A stretch of DNA of 64,000 nt. Origin: Vibrio parahaemolyticus. GTDB lineage: Bacteria > Pseudomonadota > Gammaproteobacteria > Enterobacterales > Vibrionaceae. The DNA lies in assembly GCF_900460535.1 (NCBI RefSeq), contig NZ_UHIL01000001.1, positions 186,001-250,000 of the forward strand, read 5' to 3'. The notes beneath the pieces were generated by a model that did not search any database, was not told where the DNA came from, and saw only the letters and a program-made list of their open reading frames with translations. The translations under genes and the position numbers were made by a program. Below are positions 43,113 through 52,502 of the stretch, piece after piece; positions within the stretch are counted from its first letter, which is position 1, and each line of letters starts with the position of its first letter.

Positions 43113-43550
43113 ATGCGTAACGTAGATTTCTCACCACTATACCGTAATGCAATTGGCTTTGATCGTCTGCTAAACCTGATGGAAGCGAATACAGCGAAAA
43201 ATACTTCTGGCGGTTACCCTCCGTACAACATCGAGCAAAAAGATGAGCACAACTACCGTATTACTATGGCAGTTGCTGGTTTCTCTGAAGACCAACTCGA
43301 TCTAACTCAAAATGAAAACATGTTGATCGTGAAGGGCGAGCGTAAAGCAGAAGAAGGCAAAAACTACGTGTACCAAGGCATTGCAGAGCGCGATTTTGAA
43401 CGTAAGTTCCAACTAGCGGACTATGTAAAAGTGACTGGCGCTTCAATGGAAAACGGCCTATTACACATTGACTTGGTTCGTGAAATTCCAGAAGCAATGC
43501 AACCACGCAAAATTGCTATCGGTGGCAACAACCTGCTAGAAAGCAACTAA
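43113..43550 (+). CDS. ibpA: IbpA-type small heat-shock protein (Hsp20)
   Basis: 145-residue alpha-crystallin-domain chaperone that binds aggregating proteins and hands them to DnaK-ClpB. It begins [19 protein letters not shown], the IbpA/IbpB start. The crystallin domain runs from about residue 38 ([20 protein letters not shown]) to 130 with [21 protein letters not shown] short tail ends in NNLLESN. Only one copy is seen, so it may do the work of both E. coli IbpA and IbpB. Both a heat-shock promoter and an RNA thermometer appear to control it. Confidence 0.95.
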   Translation: MRNVDFSPLYRNAIGFDRLLNLMEANTAKNTSGGYPPYNIEQKDEHNYRITMAVAGFSEDQLDLTQNENMLIVKGERKAEEGKNYVYQGIAERDFERKFQLADYVKVTGASMENGLLHIDLVREIPEAMQPRKIAIGGNNLLESN

Positions 43551-43580
43551 TCAGCAAGTTATTTGCCCTATAGAGTGAGA

Positions 43581-43606
43581 AAGAGCGCCAGTTGGCGCTC
43601 TTTTTA
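43581..43606 (+). terminator. Terminator of ibpA
   Basis: A perfect 9-bp stem, agagcgcca (43582-43590) with tggcgctct (43593-43601), has a two-base loop and is followed by TTTTTAATTT. It lies about 30 bases after the ibpA stop. Confidence 0.92.
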
Positions 43607-43634
43607 ATTTGTGTCTTTGATGTGGGAGTTTGCT

Positions 43635-44888
43635 TTACTGACCTTGTTGGTAAGCCTTTTCGACTTCTTCCGCGATAATCGCGATACCTTTCTGCATCAT
43701 CTCATCGTCTTGAACGTAGTTCATGCGCAAGCACTGATGAGCATGGTCCCACTCGTCTTTCTGACCAATAAAGAAGTACTCACCCGGAACAATCAATACG
43801 CCACGCGCTTTCAAGCGTTGGTACAACTCCATTGTCGTAATTGGCAACTCATCAAACCATAACCACAAGAAGATCGCCCCCTCAGGTTTGTGGATACGGA
43901 ATCTCTCATCGGTAATCGCCTGTTGTAGCAGTTCAACCGCGCGTTGTGATTTCTGCTTGTAGAACGGCTTAATCACCTCTGAACTCAGTTTGAGTAGATC
44001 GCCTTTAGCGATGATGTGGTTTGCCAATGCTGGGCCAACACTGCCTGGCGCTAAGCTGATGATGCCATTCATATTGGTGAGTGCTTGGGTGATTTCTTCA
44101 CTCGCAATCACAATCCCACATCGCACACCCGGTACGCCAAGTTTAGATAAGCTCATGCACAGGATGGTGTTTTCATTCCAGAACGGTTCGACATCTTCAA
44201 AAATGATGTTCGGGAACGGCAAGCCGTACGCATTGTCGATGATCAGTGGGATGTTGTTCTCGCGCGCCAATTTGTCCAGTTTACGCACTTCTTCGTCAGT
44301 CAGTACGTTACCTGTTGGGTTGGTTGGGCGAGATGCACAAATTGCTGCGACGGAGTCATCGACGGTGAGCTTTTCAAAATCAACGTGATATTTGAATAGG
44401 CCGTTGTCGAGTAGCTCTATTTCTGGATGGTACGAAACAAAAATGTCTTCATCGATACCTGCATCACCGTAGCCAATGTATTCCGGTGCGATAGGCAACA
44501 GGACTTTTTTGTGCGAACCATCTGGCTGCTGACCAGCAAACAAATTAAATAGGTAGAAGAACCCGCTTTGGCTGCCATTCGTCAGGCTAATATTCTTCTC
44601 ACTGATGTCCCAGCCGTATGTTTCACGAAACAGCTGAGCGAGCGCTTTGACGAACACGTCTTTACCCTGAGGGCCATCATAATTAGTGAGCGCGGCGACG
44701 AGTTCGCCACTGGCGAGCATTTCTTCACTGGCTTGGTGAAAGTAATCGAGCATGGCAGGAATGGCGGCCGGGTTACCCCCACCGAGCATGATGGCACCTG
44801 GCGTGCGTAGGCCATCATTCAAATCGTCCATTAACTGCGTAATACCTGAATACAGATTAAATTTTTCACCAAACTTTGAGAACTGCAT
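43635..44888 (-). CDS. avtA: Valine-pyruvate aminotransferase
   Basis: 417-residue PLP aminotransferase (fold type I) that interconverts valine and pyruvate with alanine and 2-oxoisovalerate, a side route of valine metabolism. It begins MQFSKFGEKFNLYSGITQLMD, which is typical of AvtA. PLP is bound by the lysine in CMSLSKLGVPGVRCG near residue 248, with the aspartate in LIIDNAYGLPFP near 215. Length matches E. coli AvtA exactly. It stands alone, between the terminators of ibpA and the amylase. Confidence 0.94.
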   Translation of the reverse strand: MQFSKFGEKFNLYSGITQLMDDLNDGLRTPGAIMLGGGNPAAIPAMLDYFHQASEEMLASGELVAALTNYDGPQGKDVFVKALAQLFRETYGWDISEKNISLTNGSQSGFFYLFNLFAGQQPDGSHKKVLLPIAPEYIGYGDAGIDEDIFVSYHPEIELLDNGLFKYHVDFEKLTVDDSVAAICASRPTNPTGNVLTDEEVRKLDKLARENNIPLIIDNAYGLPFPNIIFEDVEPFWNENTILCMSLSKLGVPGVRCGIVIASEEITQALTNMNGIISLAPGSVGPALANHIIAKGDLLKLSSEVIKPFYKQKSQRAVELLQQAITDERFRIHKPEGAIFLWLWFDELPITTMELYQRLKARGVLIVPGEYFFIGQKDEWDHAHQCLRMNYVQDDEMMQKGIAIIAEEVEKAYQQGQ

Positions 44889-45058
44889 GCTTACATATAC
44901 CTAATTCATTGTGATTGCTTTATGTGTCTTGATTGCTGACGAAACATCAGCTTATAGAGTAATACTTGACCTTACCCTAATGTTATTACGACGCAAAGTG
45001 TGAATTTACTCGAAGAAGAAAAAAGTTTGTCATCAGACCAGATGGAGAGGATTTGGAA

Positions 45059-45087
45059 TTAAAAAAGGGAAGCGAAATGCTTCCCTT
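45059..45087 (-). terminator. Terminator of the amylase gene
   Basis: aagggaagc (45065-45073) with gcttccctt (45079-45087) is a perfect 9-bp stem with loop gaaat. On the minus strand it is followed by TTTTTTAATTCC. The same hairpin arms recur at 47168-47194. Confidence 0.9.
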
Positions 45088-45105
45088 GCTGGTGGAGTGA
45101 GTCGG

Positions 45106-47011
45106 TTATTCGCCAGTGTAAACAATCAGTACTTTGTCGTCTTGGTATTGGCGTTCGAATGCGTAGTAGCCTTCTTGATTACGAGTGATGTGCTTACCTT
45201 GAGCAACCGCTGGGTGGCGTTGACGGAATTCGCCCAATTTCTGCCAATGCTGTAGTAAGTCTTCACGCTCGCCATGAATCTTGTCCCATGGCATGTCGGA
45301 ACGTGTACCTTGGGTCGGATCGGATCCAGTCACGCCAAAGTCACGAGCAATCTCATCGCCGTAGTAGATTTGTACTGCACCCGGTGCCAGCATTAACGCA
45401 TTGGCGGCTCGAGCTTGGTCATCAAAGCTGCGGCTGCGAGCTGACCAAAACAGCTGTGTATCGTGCGAAGACAGGTAACTCAACACGTTGAATTCAGGAT
45501 CGGAGTTAATACGCTCTGCATAGCGGCGGTAATCATTATCAAGTTGAGCGAAACACTTTAGCGCTTTTGGAGCCACGTCAGATTGGAACTCGAAGTTGAT
45601 GATCGAATCGAAGCCGTTATCGAAATACGGGCTCTTCACCACGCTGTGTGCCCACACTTCGCCGGTCATCCAAAATGGCAGATCGTCTAGTGCTTTGTCG
45701 GGGTGGTTTTGTTTCCATTCGGCGAGGGCTTGAGTGGTACTTGCTTTGAGCTCTGCCCACGCTTCCATCTCAACGTGTTTGGCGGTATCGACGCGGAAGC
45801 CATCAATGCCGTAATCACGTACCCAATCCGATAGCCATGTGATCAGATGTTCTCGTGGGGTTTTCAACTCATCTTGCGCATTGGTGTTTTTATTGCGGAA
45901 GAAGTTTGGTAGTCCGGTTTTCTGCGTCGATTCGGTTTTGAGATCCGGTAGGTAGTTCAAAGACATGGTGATGTCGTTGTATCCCGGCGCATCGTAATCG
46001 CCAATGTCGGTGCGAATCCAATCTTTGCCCCACCATTTTTCCCATGCTTCACTATCACCGTATTTGATGTAGTCGTTGAAGCTGTGCCAGCTTTGTCCCG
46101 ATTTTGGTTGCCAGTCGGTCCATTTTTCACCAAGGACTTCTTTGGCTTCTTGGTCATCAAGGTAAAGTTGACCAAAGCCGAATTCCTGCATGTCGGCTAA
46201 TGTTGCGTAGCCAGTATGGTTCATGACCACATCCCAAATCACGCGGATGCCTTTCTTGTGCGCGGTATCGATGAAGGTTCTCAGCTCATCTTCGGTACCC
46301 ATGTTGGCATCAAGCTTGGTCCAATCTTGGTGGTAGTAGCCGTGATAGCCGTAGTGTTTAAAGTCGCCTTTATCGCCGCCGCCAACCCAGCCGTGGATTT
46401 GTTCCAGTGGTGAGGTTATCCAGATGGCATTCACACCGAGGGATTCGATGTAATCGAGTTTTTTCGTCAGACCCGCTAAGTCACCACCGTGGAAGGTACC
46501 AATCTCGTATTTGCCGTCTTTGCTGCGACCATAGCTGTTGTCATTGTCTGGGTTGCCGTTATAGAAGCGGTCGGTCATGACAAAATACACCGTCGCGTTG
46601 TCCCAGCTGAAAGGTTTTTCGGCTTGCTGATCAACCTCTTCTAACAGTAATATACCTTGGCTAATCGGGCCTGGTTGCATGGTTACGCTGCCATTGGCGA
46701 CGGTGGCTTCTTGCCCGGTTAAGGCGTCACGAACAACAGTGCCATCAGTAAAGGTTTGGGCTACGTTGATGGTGTTAGCTGTGTCGGTTGCAACAGGGCA
46801 AGAATAGGTGATGTCCTGACTTTGTTTTGGTTTGATTTTAACGGTTAGCTCATTGGTGTCTGGATTGAGCGTGAAGAGGTAGGTATTGGCTTTGAAAATG
46901 CGCAGCGGCATAGATGTGTCGGTTGCGCAGTTATCCATTTTTAATGGTGTATTGAATTTGGCTGCAGGCGCTCAGTAGGCCGATAGAGAGTGCGAGAATT
47001 GTTTTTTTCAT
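45106..47011 (-). pseudogene. GH13 alpha-amylase with frameshifted lipoprotein signal
   Basis: The catalytic frame (45106-46938, 610 residues from ATG 46936-46938) has all GH13 regions: RVIWDVVMNH, GFRVDTAKH with the nucleophile aspartate, GEVW with the acid/base glutamate and SSHD. Before it, an ATG at 47009-47011 with a GGGGGAAG ribosome site opens MKKTILALSIGLLSACSQIQ, a classical lipoprotein signal (lipobox LSAC). That frame stops after 26 codons at TAA 46931-46933. Deleting one A of the AAAAA run (46938-46942) joins signal and enzyme as TIKMDNC. So the enzyme was probably a surface lipoprotein; as given, only the unexported part could be made from the inner ATG. It may be a real mutation or a homopolymer error. 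Confidence 0.82.
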
Positions 47012-47167
47012 TGTGTTCTTCCCCCGAATAAACAACCCAGTTATAGCAAAACTGTGCCTCTACAATCCGAGCTCTGCACCAACAAGTTCAACGCGTCTCA
47101 CCCTACAAATTTTTGCCTTGTTCACAAAATGAATAATAAGAACAGGTTATCTCCGTTTGAAGGCAAC

Positions 47168-47195
47168 AAAAAAGGGAAGCTGACGCTTCCCTTTT
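47168..47195 (-). terminator. Terminator of glyQS
   Basis: aaagggaagc (47171-47180) with gcttcccttt (47185-47194) is a perfect 10-bp stem with loop tgac, followed on the minus strand by TTTGTTGCC. It lies 34 bases after the glyS stop and shares AAAAAAGGGAAGC with the amylase terminator. Confidence 0.88.
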
Positions 47196-47228
47196 ACTTA
47201 TCTCTTAATCACTTCGAAGAGTAATGAA

Positions 47229-49295
47229 TTACTTTTGAAGCAAAGAAATGTCTGCGATCTGTAGGAACAGGTTACGCAGGTTGTTTAGCAGTGTCAGACG
47301 GTTCTTCTTAAGTGCTTCGTCGTCTGCCATTACCATTACGTTATCGAAGAACGCATCCACTGGTTCACGTAGGTCAGCTAGCTTGCTTAGGGCTTCTTGG
47401 TAGTTACCTGTAGCAAATGCTGGCTCTAGCGCTTCTGTCATTACTTCAACGCTTTCTGCTAGTGCTTTCTCTGCGTCTTCTTGTAGAAGTGCTAGGTCAA
47501 TTTCTTCTGCTAGTTCGCCGTCGAATTTCGCTAGGATGTTACCTACACGTTTGTTCGCTGCTGCTAGAGACTCTGCTGCTTCTAGTTCACGGAAGTGAGA
47601 AACCGCTTTTACACGTTGGTCGAAATCTGCTGGTTTCGTTGGGCGACGCGCTAGTACAGCTTGAATGATGTCTACGCTGAAGCCTTCGTCTTGGTACCAA
47701 GCACGGAAACGACCAAGCATGAACTCGATAACGTCTTGTTCAACGTTGTCGTTGGTTAGGCGGTCGCCGAACAGTGACTTCGCTTTCGCTACTAGGTCAA
47801 CAAGATCTAGGTTGTAGCCGTATTCAACGATGATACGTAGTACACCTAGAGATGCGCGACGTAGTGCGAATGGGTCAGAACCTTTAGGCGCTTGACCAAT
47901 ACCGAAGATACCGACGATTGTGTCTAGCTTGTCAGCCATTGCAACTGCGGTTGAAACGCCGTTAGATGGCAGTTCATCACCTGCGAAACGAGGCATGTAT
48001 TGCTCATTCAGTGCTACTGCAACTTCTTCTGCTTCACCGTCGTGGCGAGCGTAGTGCATGCCCATCACACCTTGAGTATCCGTGAATTCGAATACCATTG
48101 AGGTCATTAGGTCACATTTTGCTAGTAGACCAGCACGCTTTGATTTCTCAACGTCAGCACCGATTTGCTCAGCAATGTAGCCTGCAAGTTCAGTGATGCG
48201 GTCTGTTTTGTCTTTGATCGTACCCAGTTGCTGTTGGAAGATCGCTTGTTCTAGTTCAGGCAGACGGTCGATAAGCGGACGCTTACGGTCTGTATTGAAG
48301 AAAAACTCTGCGTCAGCAAGACGAGGACGAACCACTTTCTCGTTACCTTCAATTACGTAACGAGGCTCTTTTGATTCGATGTTCGATACGAAGATGAAGT
48401 TAGGTAGTAGCTTCTTGTTTTCATCGTAAACAGGGAAGTATTTTTGGTCACCTTTCATAGTGTAAACCAACGCTTCAGAAGGCACTTTTAGGAACTCTTC
48501 TTCAAACTTCGCTGTTAGAACTACTGGCCATTCAACCAGAGACGTTACTTCTTCTACTAGGTCATCTTCTAGATCAGCGATACCGCCAACCGCTGCTGCC
48601 GCTTTTTGTGCGTCAGCTAGGATGATTGCTTTACGCGCTTCGTAATCTGCCATTACTTTACCGCGCTCTTCTAGGATCGCAGGGTATTGCTCAGCAGAAT
48701 CGATAGTGAACTCTTTTTCACCCATGAAGCGGTGACCACGGATAGTGCGGTCTGAAGCGACACCAAGGATCTCGCCTTCGATTAGATCGCTGCCCATTAG
48801 CATGGTTAGCGTCTTAACTGGACGGATAAATTGAGTCGTTTTGTTACCCCAGCGCATTGGTTTTGCGATAGGTAGGTTTGCTAGTGCTTTTGCTGCAAGT
48901 TCAACTACGATCTCAGACGTTGGCTGACCTTTCACTTCTTGTTTGAACAGTAGCCATTCGCCTTTGTCGGTTACCATGCGATCAGCTTGGTCAACCGTGA
49001 TGCCACAACCGCGTGCCCAGCCTTGAGCTGCTTTGGTCGGGTTGCCTTCCGCGTCAAATGCTGCAGAAACCGCAGGACCACGTTTTTCAACAACTTTGTC
49101 TGATTGGCTTTCTGCCAATGCTGCGACTTTTAATGCAAGACGACGAGGTGCCGCGAACCATTTTACGCCTTCGTGAGCAAGCTCAGCGCCTTTTAGTTCT
49201 GCTTCGAAGTTTGCTGCGAATGCTTCAGCTAGAGTACGAAGTTGCGTTGGTGGTAGCTCTTCTGTACCTAGCTCGATTAGAAATTCTTTTGCCAT
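47229..49295 (-). CDS. glyS: Glycyl-tRNA synthetase beta subunit
   Basis: 688-residue tRNA-binding subunit of the alpha2-beta2 bacterial enzyme. The start [16 protein letters not shown] is diagnostic and the core has [24 protein letters not shown] near residue 378. The C-terminal anticodon-binding part starts after about 560. It follows glyQ after 13 bases with a ribosome site before the ATG. Length and features agree with the gammaproteobacterial family. Confidence 0.97.
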   Translation of the reverse strand: MAKEFLIELGTEELPPTQLRTLAEAFAANFEAELKGAELAHEGVKWFAAPRRLALKVAALAESQSDKVVEKRGPAVSAAFDAEGNPTKAAQGWARGCGITVDQADRMVTDKGEWLLFKQEVKGQPTSEIVVELAAKALANLPIAKPMRWGNKTTQFIRPVKTLTMLMGSDLIEGEILGVASDRTIRGHRFMGEKEFTIDSAEQYPAILEERGKVMADYEARKAIILADAQKAAAAVGGIADLEDDLVEEVTSLVEWPVVLTAKFEEEFLKVPSEALVYTMKGDQKYFPVYDENKKLLPNFIFVSNIESKEPRYVIEGNEKVVRPRLADAEFFFNTDRKRPLIDRLPELEQAIFQQQLGTIKDKTDRITELAGYIAEQIGADVEKSKRAGLLAKCDLMTSMVFEFTDTQGVMGMHYARHDGEAEEVAVALNEQYMPRFAGDELPSNGVSTAVAMADKLDTIVGIFGIGQAPKGSDPFALRRASLGVLRIIVEYGYNLDLVDLVAKAKSLFGDRLTNDNVEQDVIEFMLGRFRAWYQDEGFSVDIIQAVLARRPTKPADFDQRVKAVSHFRELEAAESLAAANKRVGNILAKFDGELAEEIDLALLQEDAEKALAESVEVMTEALEPAFATGNYQEALSKLADLREPVDAFFDNVMVMADDEALKKNRLTLLNNLRNLFLQIADISLLQK

Positions 49296-49308
49296 GTTAC
49301 TCTACCCC

Positions 49309-50226
49309 TTACGCTTGTTCTTTCTTACACATTGGGAAGCCAAGAGCTTCACGCGATGCGTAGTATGCTTCTGCTACTGCTTTAGTCAGATTGCGGATGC
49401 GCAGGATGTAACGTTGACGCTCTGTAACAGAGATTGCTTTGCGTGCGTCTAACAAGTTGAACGCGTGTGCCGCTTTCAAGATGCGCTCGTAAGCAGGCAG
49501 AGGTAGCGGTTTTTCTAGCTCGAGTAGTTCTTTCGATTCTTTTTCACACTGGTCGAAGAAGCTGAATAGGAAATCAACGTCTGCGTGTTCGAAGTTGTAA
49601 GTTGATTGCTCAACTTCGTTTTGGTGGAAAATGTCACCGTAAGTTACCTTGCTGCCGTCTGGCGCGATGTTCCAAGTTAGGTCGTAAACAGAGTCTACTT
49701 CTTGGATGTACATTGCTAGACGTTCGATACCGTAAGTGATCTCACCCGTTACCGGTTTACACTCAAGGCCGCCAACTTGTTGGAAGTAAGTAAACTGAGT
49801 TACTTCCATGCCGTTTAGCCAAACTTCCCAGCCTAGACCCCATGCGCCTAGTGTTGGGTTTTCCCAGTTGTCTTCTACGAAACGGATGTCGTGTACAAGT
49901 GGGTCAATACCAAGAACTTCAAGGGAGCCAAGGTACAACTCTTGAATATTGTCAGGCGATGGTTTTAGCGCTACTTGGAATTGGTAGTAGTGCTGAAGAC
50001 GGTTAGGGTTTTCACCGTAACGGCCATCAGTAGGACGACGTGAAGGTTGTACGTAAGCTGTCGACATTGGCTCTGGGCCAAGCGCTCGTAGACAGGTCAT
50101 TGGGTGAGAGGTACCCGCACCCACTTCCATATCTAGCGGTTGAACAATGGTACAACCATTTTGAGCCCAATAATCCTGCAGCGCGAGGATCATTCCCTGG
50201 AAGGTTTTGATATCGTATTTTTGCAT
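49309..50226 (-). CDS. glyQ: Glycyl-tRNA synthetase alpha subunit
   Basis: 305-residue class II catalytic subunit, forming an active tetramer with GlyS. It starts [25 protein letters not shown], includes [20 protein letters not shown] near residues 36-55 and the class II motif [18 protein letters not shown] near 186-203. It is the first gene of the glyQS operon. The 480-base gap upstream to mneA holds a riboswitch on the other strand and, presumably, the glyQ promoter on this one. Confidence 0.97.
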   Translation of the reverse strand: MQKYDIKTFQGMILALQDYWAQNGCTIVQPLDMEVGAGTSHPMTCLRALGPEPMSTAYVQPSRRPTDGRYGENPNRLQHYYQFQVALKPSPDNIQELYLGSLEVLGIDPLVHDIRFVEDNWENPTLGAWGLGWEVWLNGMEVTQFTYFQQVGGLECKPVTGEITYGIERLAMYIQEVDSVYDLTWNIAPDGSKVTYGDIFHQNEVEQSTYNFEHADVDFLFSFFDQCEKESKELLELEKPLPLPAYERILKAAHAFNLLDARKAISVTERQRYILRIRNLTKAVAEAYYASREALGFPMCKKEQA

Positions 50227-50505
50227 AAGTCAGGTTCGCGCGATTCTCTAGTTACTCATTAATTCGTCTCGTATGCCGAGTTTTTCAACTCAAACAAGGG
50301 CGATAAAGAGTAATTACGGTTGAATAAAATAACAATCAAGTATAACCAGATATTGAGCATGGGAGTAGAGCTAATCTTGATTAATTCGTGGGCAATTTTC
50401 TCCTTTAATGAATTTTTACCGCGTTATCTGCTGTATTTTTCCTAAAAGGGAGTTTTCACCTGCTTTGACTCTTGTGATGCGCAACAAAGGTGGCTAGAAT
50501 TGCGC

Positions 50506-50697
50506 CTGTCTTTGGGGAGTAGCTTACCTGATGAAGTCTCTGTTTCATCCGGTTCGTTCGTCAACATAATTGGTGCAAAATCACCATGGCGTTCGAGACT
50601 TGAAGCCTTTCAAGTTTAGCAAGACCTTAGACAAATCATCACGAACCGGGGTGGGGCGTGAGGTTTGTCTATGGTTAAAATAATTATCCCGCCCCAA
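50506..50697 (+). promoter_or_regulatory. Manganese riboswitch (yybP-ykoY type) upstream of mneA
   Basis: The leader contains the diagnostic loop tttggggagtagc (50511-50523), the second conserved stretch gcaagacc near 50619-50626, and long-range pairing agacaaa (about 50629-50635) with tttgtct (50664-50670). A later pairing tggggcg (50652-50658) with cgcccca (50690-50696) reaches the start region of mneA and may form part of the expression platform. Such riboswitches bind Mn2+ and turn on UPF0016-type exporters. No T-tract terminator is visible, so control is probably at translation. The bounds are approximate; bases 50227-50505 hold nothing I can name. Confidence 0.85.
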
Positions 50698-50707
50698 TGA
50701 GCATGTC

Positions 50708-51262
50708 GTGAGCGTTTTAGCTATTTCAATTACTACTGTGGCGTTAGCAGAAATTGGCGATAAGACCCAATTGCTATCCCTATTACTTGCCAGTCGTTAC
50801 CGCAAACCCATTCCAATTATTGCAGCCATCTTTTTGGCGACCATTGCCAACCACGCTTTAGCTGCATGGTTAGGTGTGGTAGTGGCCGACTATCTATCTC
50901 CTGATGTTTTAAAATGGGTGCTGGTGGTCAGTTTTGTTGCCATGGCCGCTTGGGTTCTGATCCCAGACAAACTGGATGACGACGAAGAGATCTCGAATCG
51001 TGGACCATTCATTGCCAGCTTTATTGCCTTCTTTGTCGCCGAAATCGGTGATAAAACTCAGATTGCGACTTCCATTCTAGGCGCGCAATACGCGGATGCG
51101 CTGAGTTGGGTCATACTTGGCACTACCATTGGTATGCTGTTGGCCAACGTGCCAGTGGTGTTGATTGGTAAGCTTTCAGCAGACAAGATGCCATTGGGTT
51201 TGATCCGTAAAGTAACCGCTATTTTATTCGTGTTGTTGGCTATTGGTGCGGCCTTCTTTTAA
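50708..51262 (+). CDS. mneA: UPF0016/TMEM165-family manganese exporter
   Basis: 184-residue inner-membrane protein of six helices in two similar halves, each with the metal-binding motif E-x-G-D-K-T (EIGDKTQLL at residues 15-23, EIGDKTQIA near 110). Homologues in Vibrio cholerae (MneA) export manganese. The start is GTG 50708; no clear Shine-Dalgarno precedes it. A four-codon frame ATG AGC ATG TCG TGA (50697-50711) overlaps this GTG, so translation may be coupled. The upstream manganese riboswitch supports the function strongly. Confidence 0.92.
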   Translation: MSVLAISITTVALAEIGDKTQLLSLLLASRYRKPIPIIAAIFLATIANHALAAWLGVVVADYLSPDVLKWVLVVSFVAMAAWVLIPDKLDDDEEISNRGPFIASFIAFFVAEIGDKTQIATSILGAQYADALSWVILGTTIGMLLANVPVVLIGKLSADKMPLGLIRKVTAILFVLLAIGAAFF

Positions 51263-51468
51263 TGGTTTGAAGCAGATAACGTAGCCTGAAAAGGAAAAAC
51301 GTTATCTGCAAACAATCGTTAAAATGGTGCGAATTATCAATAACTAGCGAATTAGTGGCGCAGCTCAAACTCTGACTTAAAATCGCTCCGTAGCGTGACG
51401 GATGACATATTAGTGTCATACTTGTCATGGTAGTTTAATGGTGTGAATGATAGCGAGAGGGCAAGTTT

Positions 51469-51729
51469 ATGCTTACACGTTACATGGGGATGACCCCAAA
51501 GAGTCAGAGTTATTTATTCACCTTTGGTTTGGCGCTGTGCTTGTTAGCGATGGTACTGACTGATATGTGGTTGCCGATTGTGGCAGGGACGTTCATTCTT
51601 ACTGGCTTGACGGTTGAAGCGTGGATTCGGGTGGCGCACATTATTCCAATGCATGAAGAAATACGTGCGATGCAGAAACAACTTAACAAACTCCAATCTG
51701 AAGTTCGCACACTAGAATATGACGAATAA
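51469..51729 (+). CDS. Small membrane protein with coiled-coil tail, unknown
   Basis: 86 residues. Two hydrophobic helices lie at about 15-33 (YLFTFGLALCLLAMVLTDMW) and 36-55 (PIVAGTFILTGLTVEAWIRVA), followed by a charged heptad-like helix IRAMQKQLNKLQSEVRTLEYDE that probably forms a cytoplasmic coiled coil. A ribosome site GAGAGG lies about 10 bases before the ATG; ATGs at residues 6 and 8 are alternative starts. It is followed by a strong terminator. I do not recognise the family. Nothing in the neighbours (manganese exporter, tusA) defines its function. Confidence 0.75.
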   Translation: MLTRYMGMTPKSQSYLFTFGLALCLLAMVLTDMWLPIVAGTFILTGLTVEAWIRVAHIIPMHEEIRAMQKQLNKLQSEVRTLEYDE

Positions 51730-51731
51730 AC

Positions 51732-51760
51732 AAACGGCAGCCCACTGGGCTGCCGTTTTT
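51732..51760. terminator. Two-way terminator between small membrane protein gene and tusA
   Basis: A 12-bp perfect stem, aaacggcagccc (51732-51743) with gggctgccgttt (51747-51758), has loop act and ends in TTTTT on the plus strand; the minus strand ends in TTTGTTTATTC. It serves both converging genes. Confidence 0.93.
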
Positions 51761-51773
51761 GATCTCACTGAGA

Positions 51774-52022
51774 TTATTCCAAACCTTTCTTAATCAGGTA
51801 CTGATAAGGCAGTTGTTCTGTTTGCGCTGCAATCAGCTGGTGATCCATAAAGCGGCAGAAACTCGGAATATCTCGAGTTGTCGATGGGTCGTCCGCTTTT
51901 ACTAGCAAAACCTCACCATCTTGCATGTTGCGAATTGTCTTCCTGACCATCATCACTGGCTCTGGGCAGCGCAGTCCTTCCGCCTCTAACGTTTTTGTTG
52001 CCAGTTCAGGATTAAAGCTCAT
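51774..52022 (-). CDS. tusA: TusA sulfur carrier protein
   Basis: 82-residue SirA/TusA-fold protein that takes sulfur from IscS and passes it to the TusBCD-E relay for 2-thiolation of wobble uridine in tRNA. The sulfur-carrying cysteine is Cys19 in [13 protein letters not shown]. The rest has the two-layer fold pattern with [12 protein letters not shown] near 38-49. It stands alone. Its function joins that of mnmE and mnmG here at the same tRNA position, though at the other chemical site. Confidence 0.96.
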   Translation of the reverse strand: MSFNPELATKTLEAEGLRCPEPVMMVRKTIRNMQDGEVLLVKADDPSTTRDIPSFCRFMDHQLIAAQTEQLPYQYLIKKGLE

Positions 52023-52154
52023 AGTGTGATTCTCGTAACTAACTTAGCGGTGAATTTTACGTTCGTTGAAAAAATATTCAATAACCACTTGGCAAACGGA
52101 TTTTTTTGTTTTACCTTAAATTAACAATTTGGTAACAACTGGCAGGGAGAGGCG

Positions 52155-52337
52155 ATGTTAACAGCGTTAGACAGACTCACGATTTACTCAGTGCTGTGTT
52201 TTATCTCGTTCTGTGCATTGGTACTTAGAACGCCAGCTGAAACCTCATTGATGCCTTTAGCAGGCATGAGTGCAACCATTATTGGGATTTGGATTGAGAT
52301 GCACAAATGGTCAGGTGCATCAGAGCAAGAGAATTAG
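52155..52337 (+). CDS. Small membrane protein, unknown
   Basis: 60 residues with a good ribosome site (GGGAGAGGC) before the ATG. Two hydrophobic segments, LTIYSVLCFISFCALVL (8-24) and LMPLAGMSATIIGIWIEM (32-49), end in a short charged tail. The gene stands between divergent tusA and a LysR gene, 132 bases after the tusA start. I do not recognise it. The strong ribosome site and membrane pattern support that it is real; function is open. Confidence 0.65.
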   Translation: MLTALDRLTIYSVLCFISFCALVLRTPAETSLMPLAGMSATIIGIWIEMHKWSGASEQEN

Positions 52338-52427
52338 CGCCTCTTGCCTCAATCAAACATGAACAATACCGCTCACCTATTTTTACCAACACTTCATTCC
52401 GACACTATCCCCATTTTTCTTGGGCTT

Positions 52428-52453
52428 CCCCGCTGAAAGGCGGGATTTTTTTT
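52428..52453 (+). terminator. Terminator before the LysR gene
   Basis: cccgc (52429-52433) with gcggg (52440-52444) is a 5-bp GC stem followed by ATTTTTTTT. It fits a terminator of the small membrane protein gene. The LysR start must therefore lie after it. Confidence 0.75.
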
Positions 52454-52502
52454 GCCTGAAGAGTACAATTTGATAAAACCCTCGCATTGTAAGTGGCAAA
52501 TC

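Noticed and set aside
44611..44632. parS-like sequence tgtttcacgaaaca
   Set aside because: It lacks the central two bases of TGTTTCACGTGAAACA and lies inside avtA coding an ordinary ETYGW segment. I found no consensus parS, but a reading by eye can miss degenerate copies.
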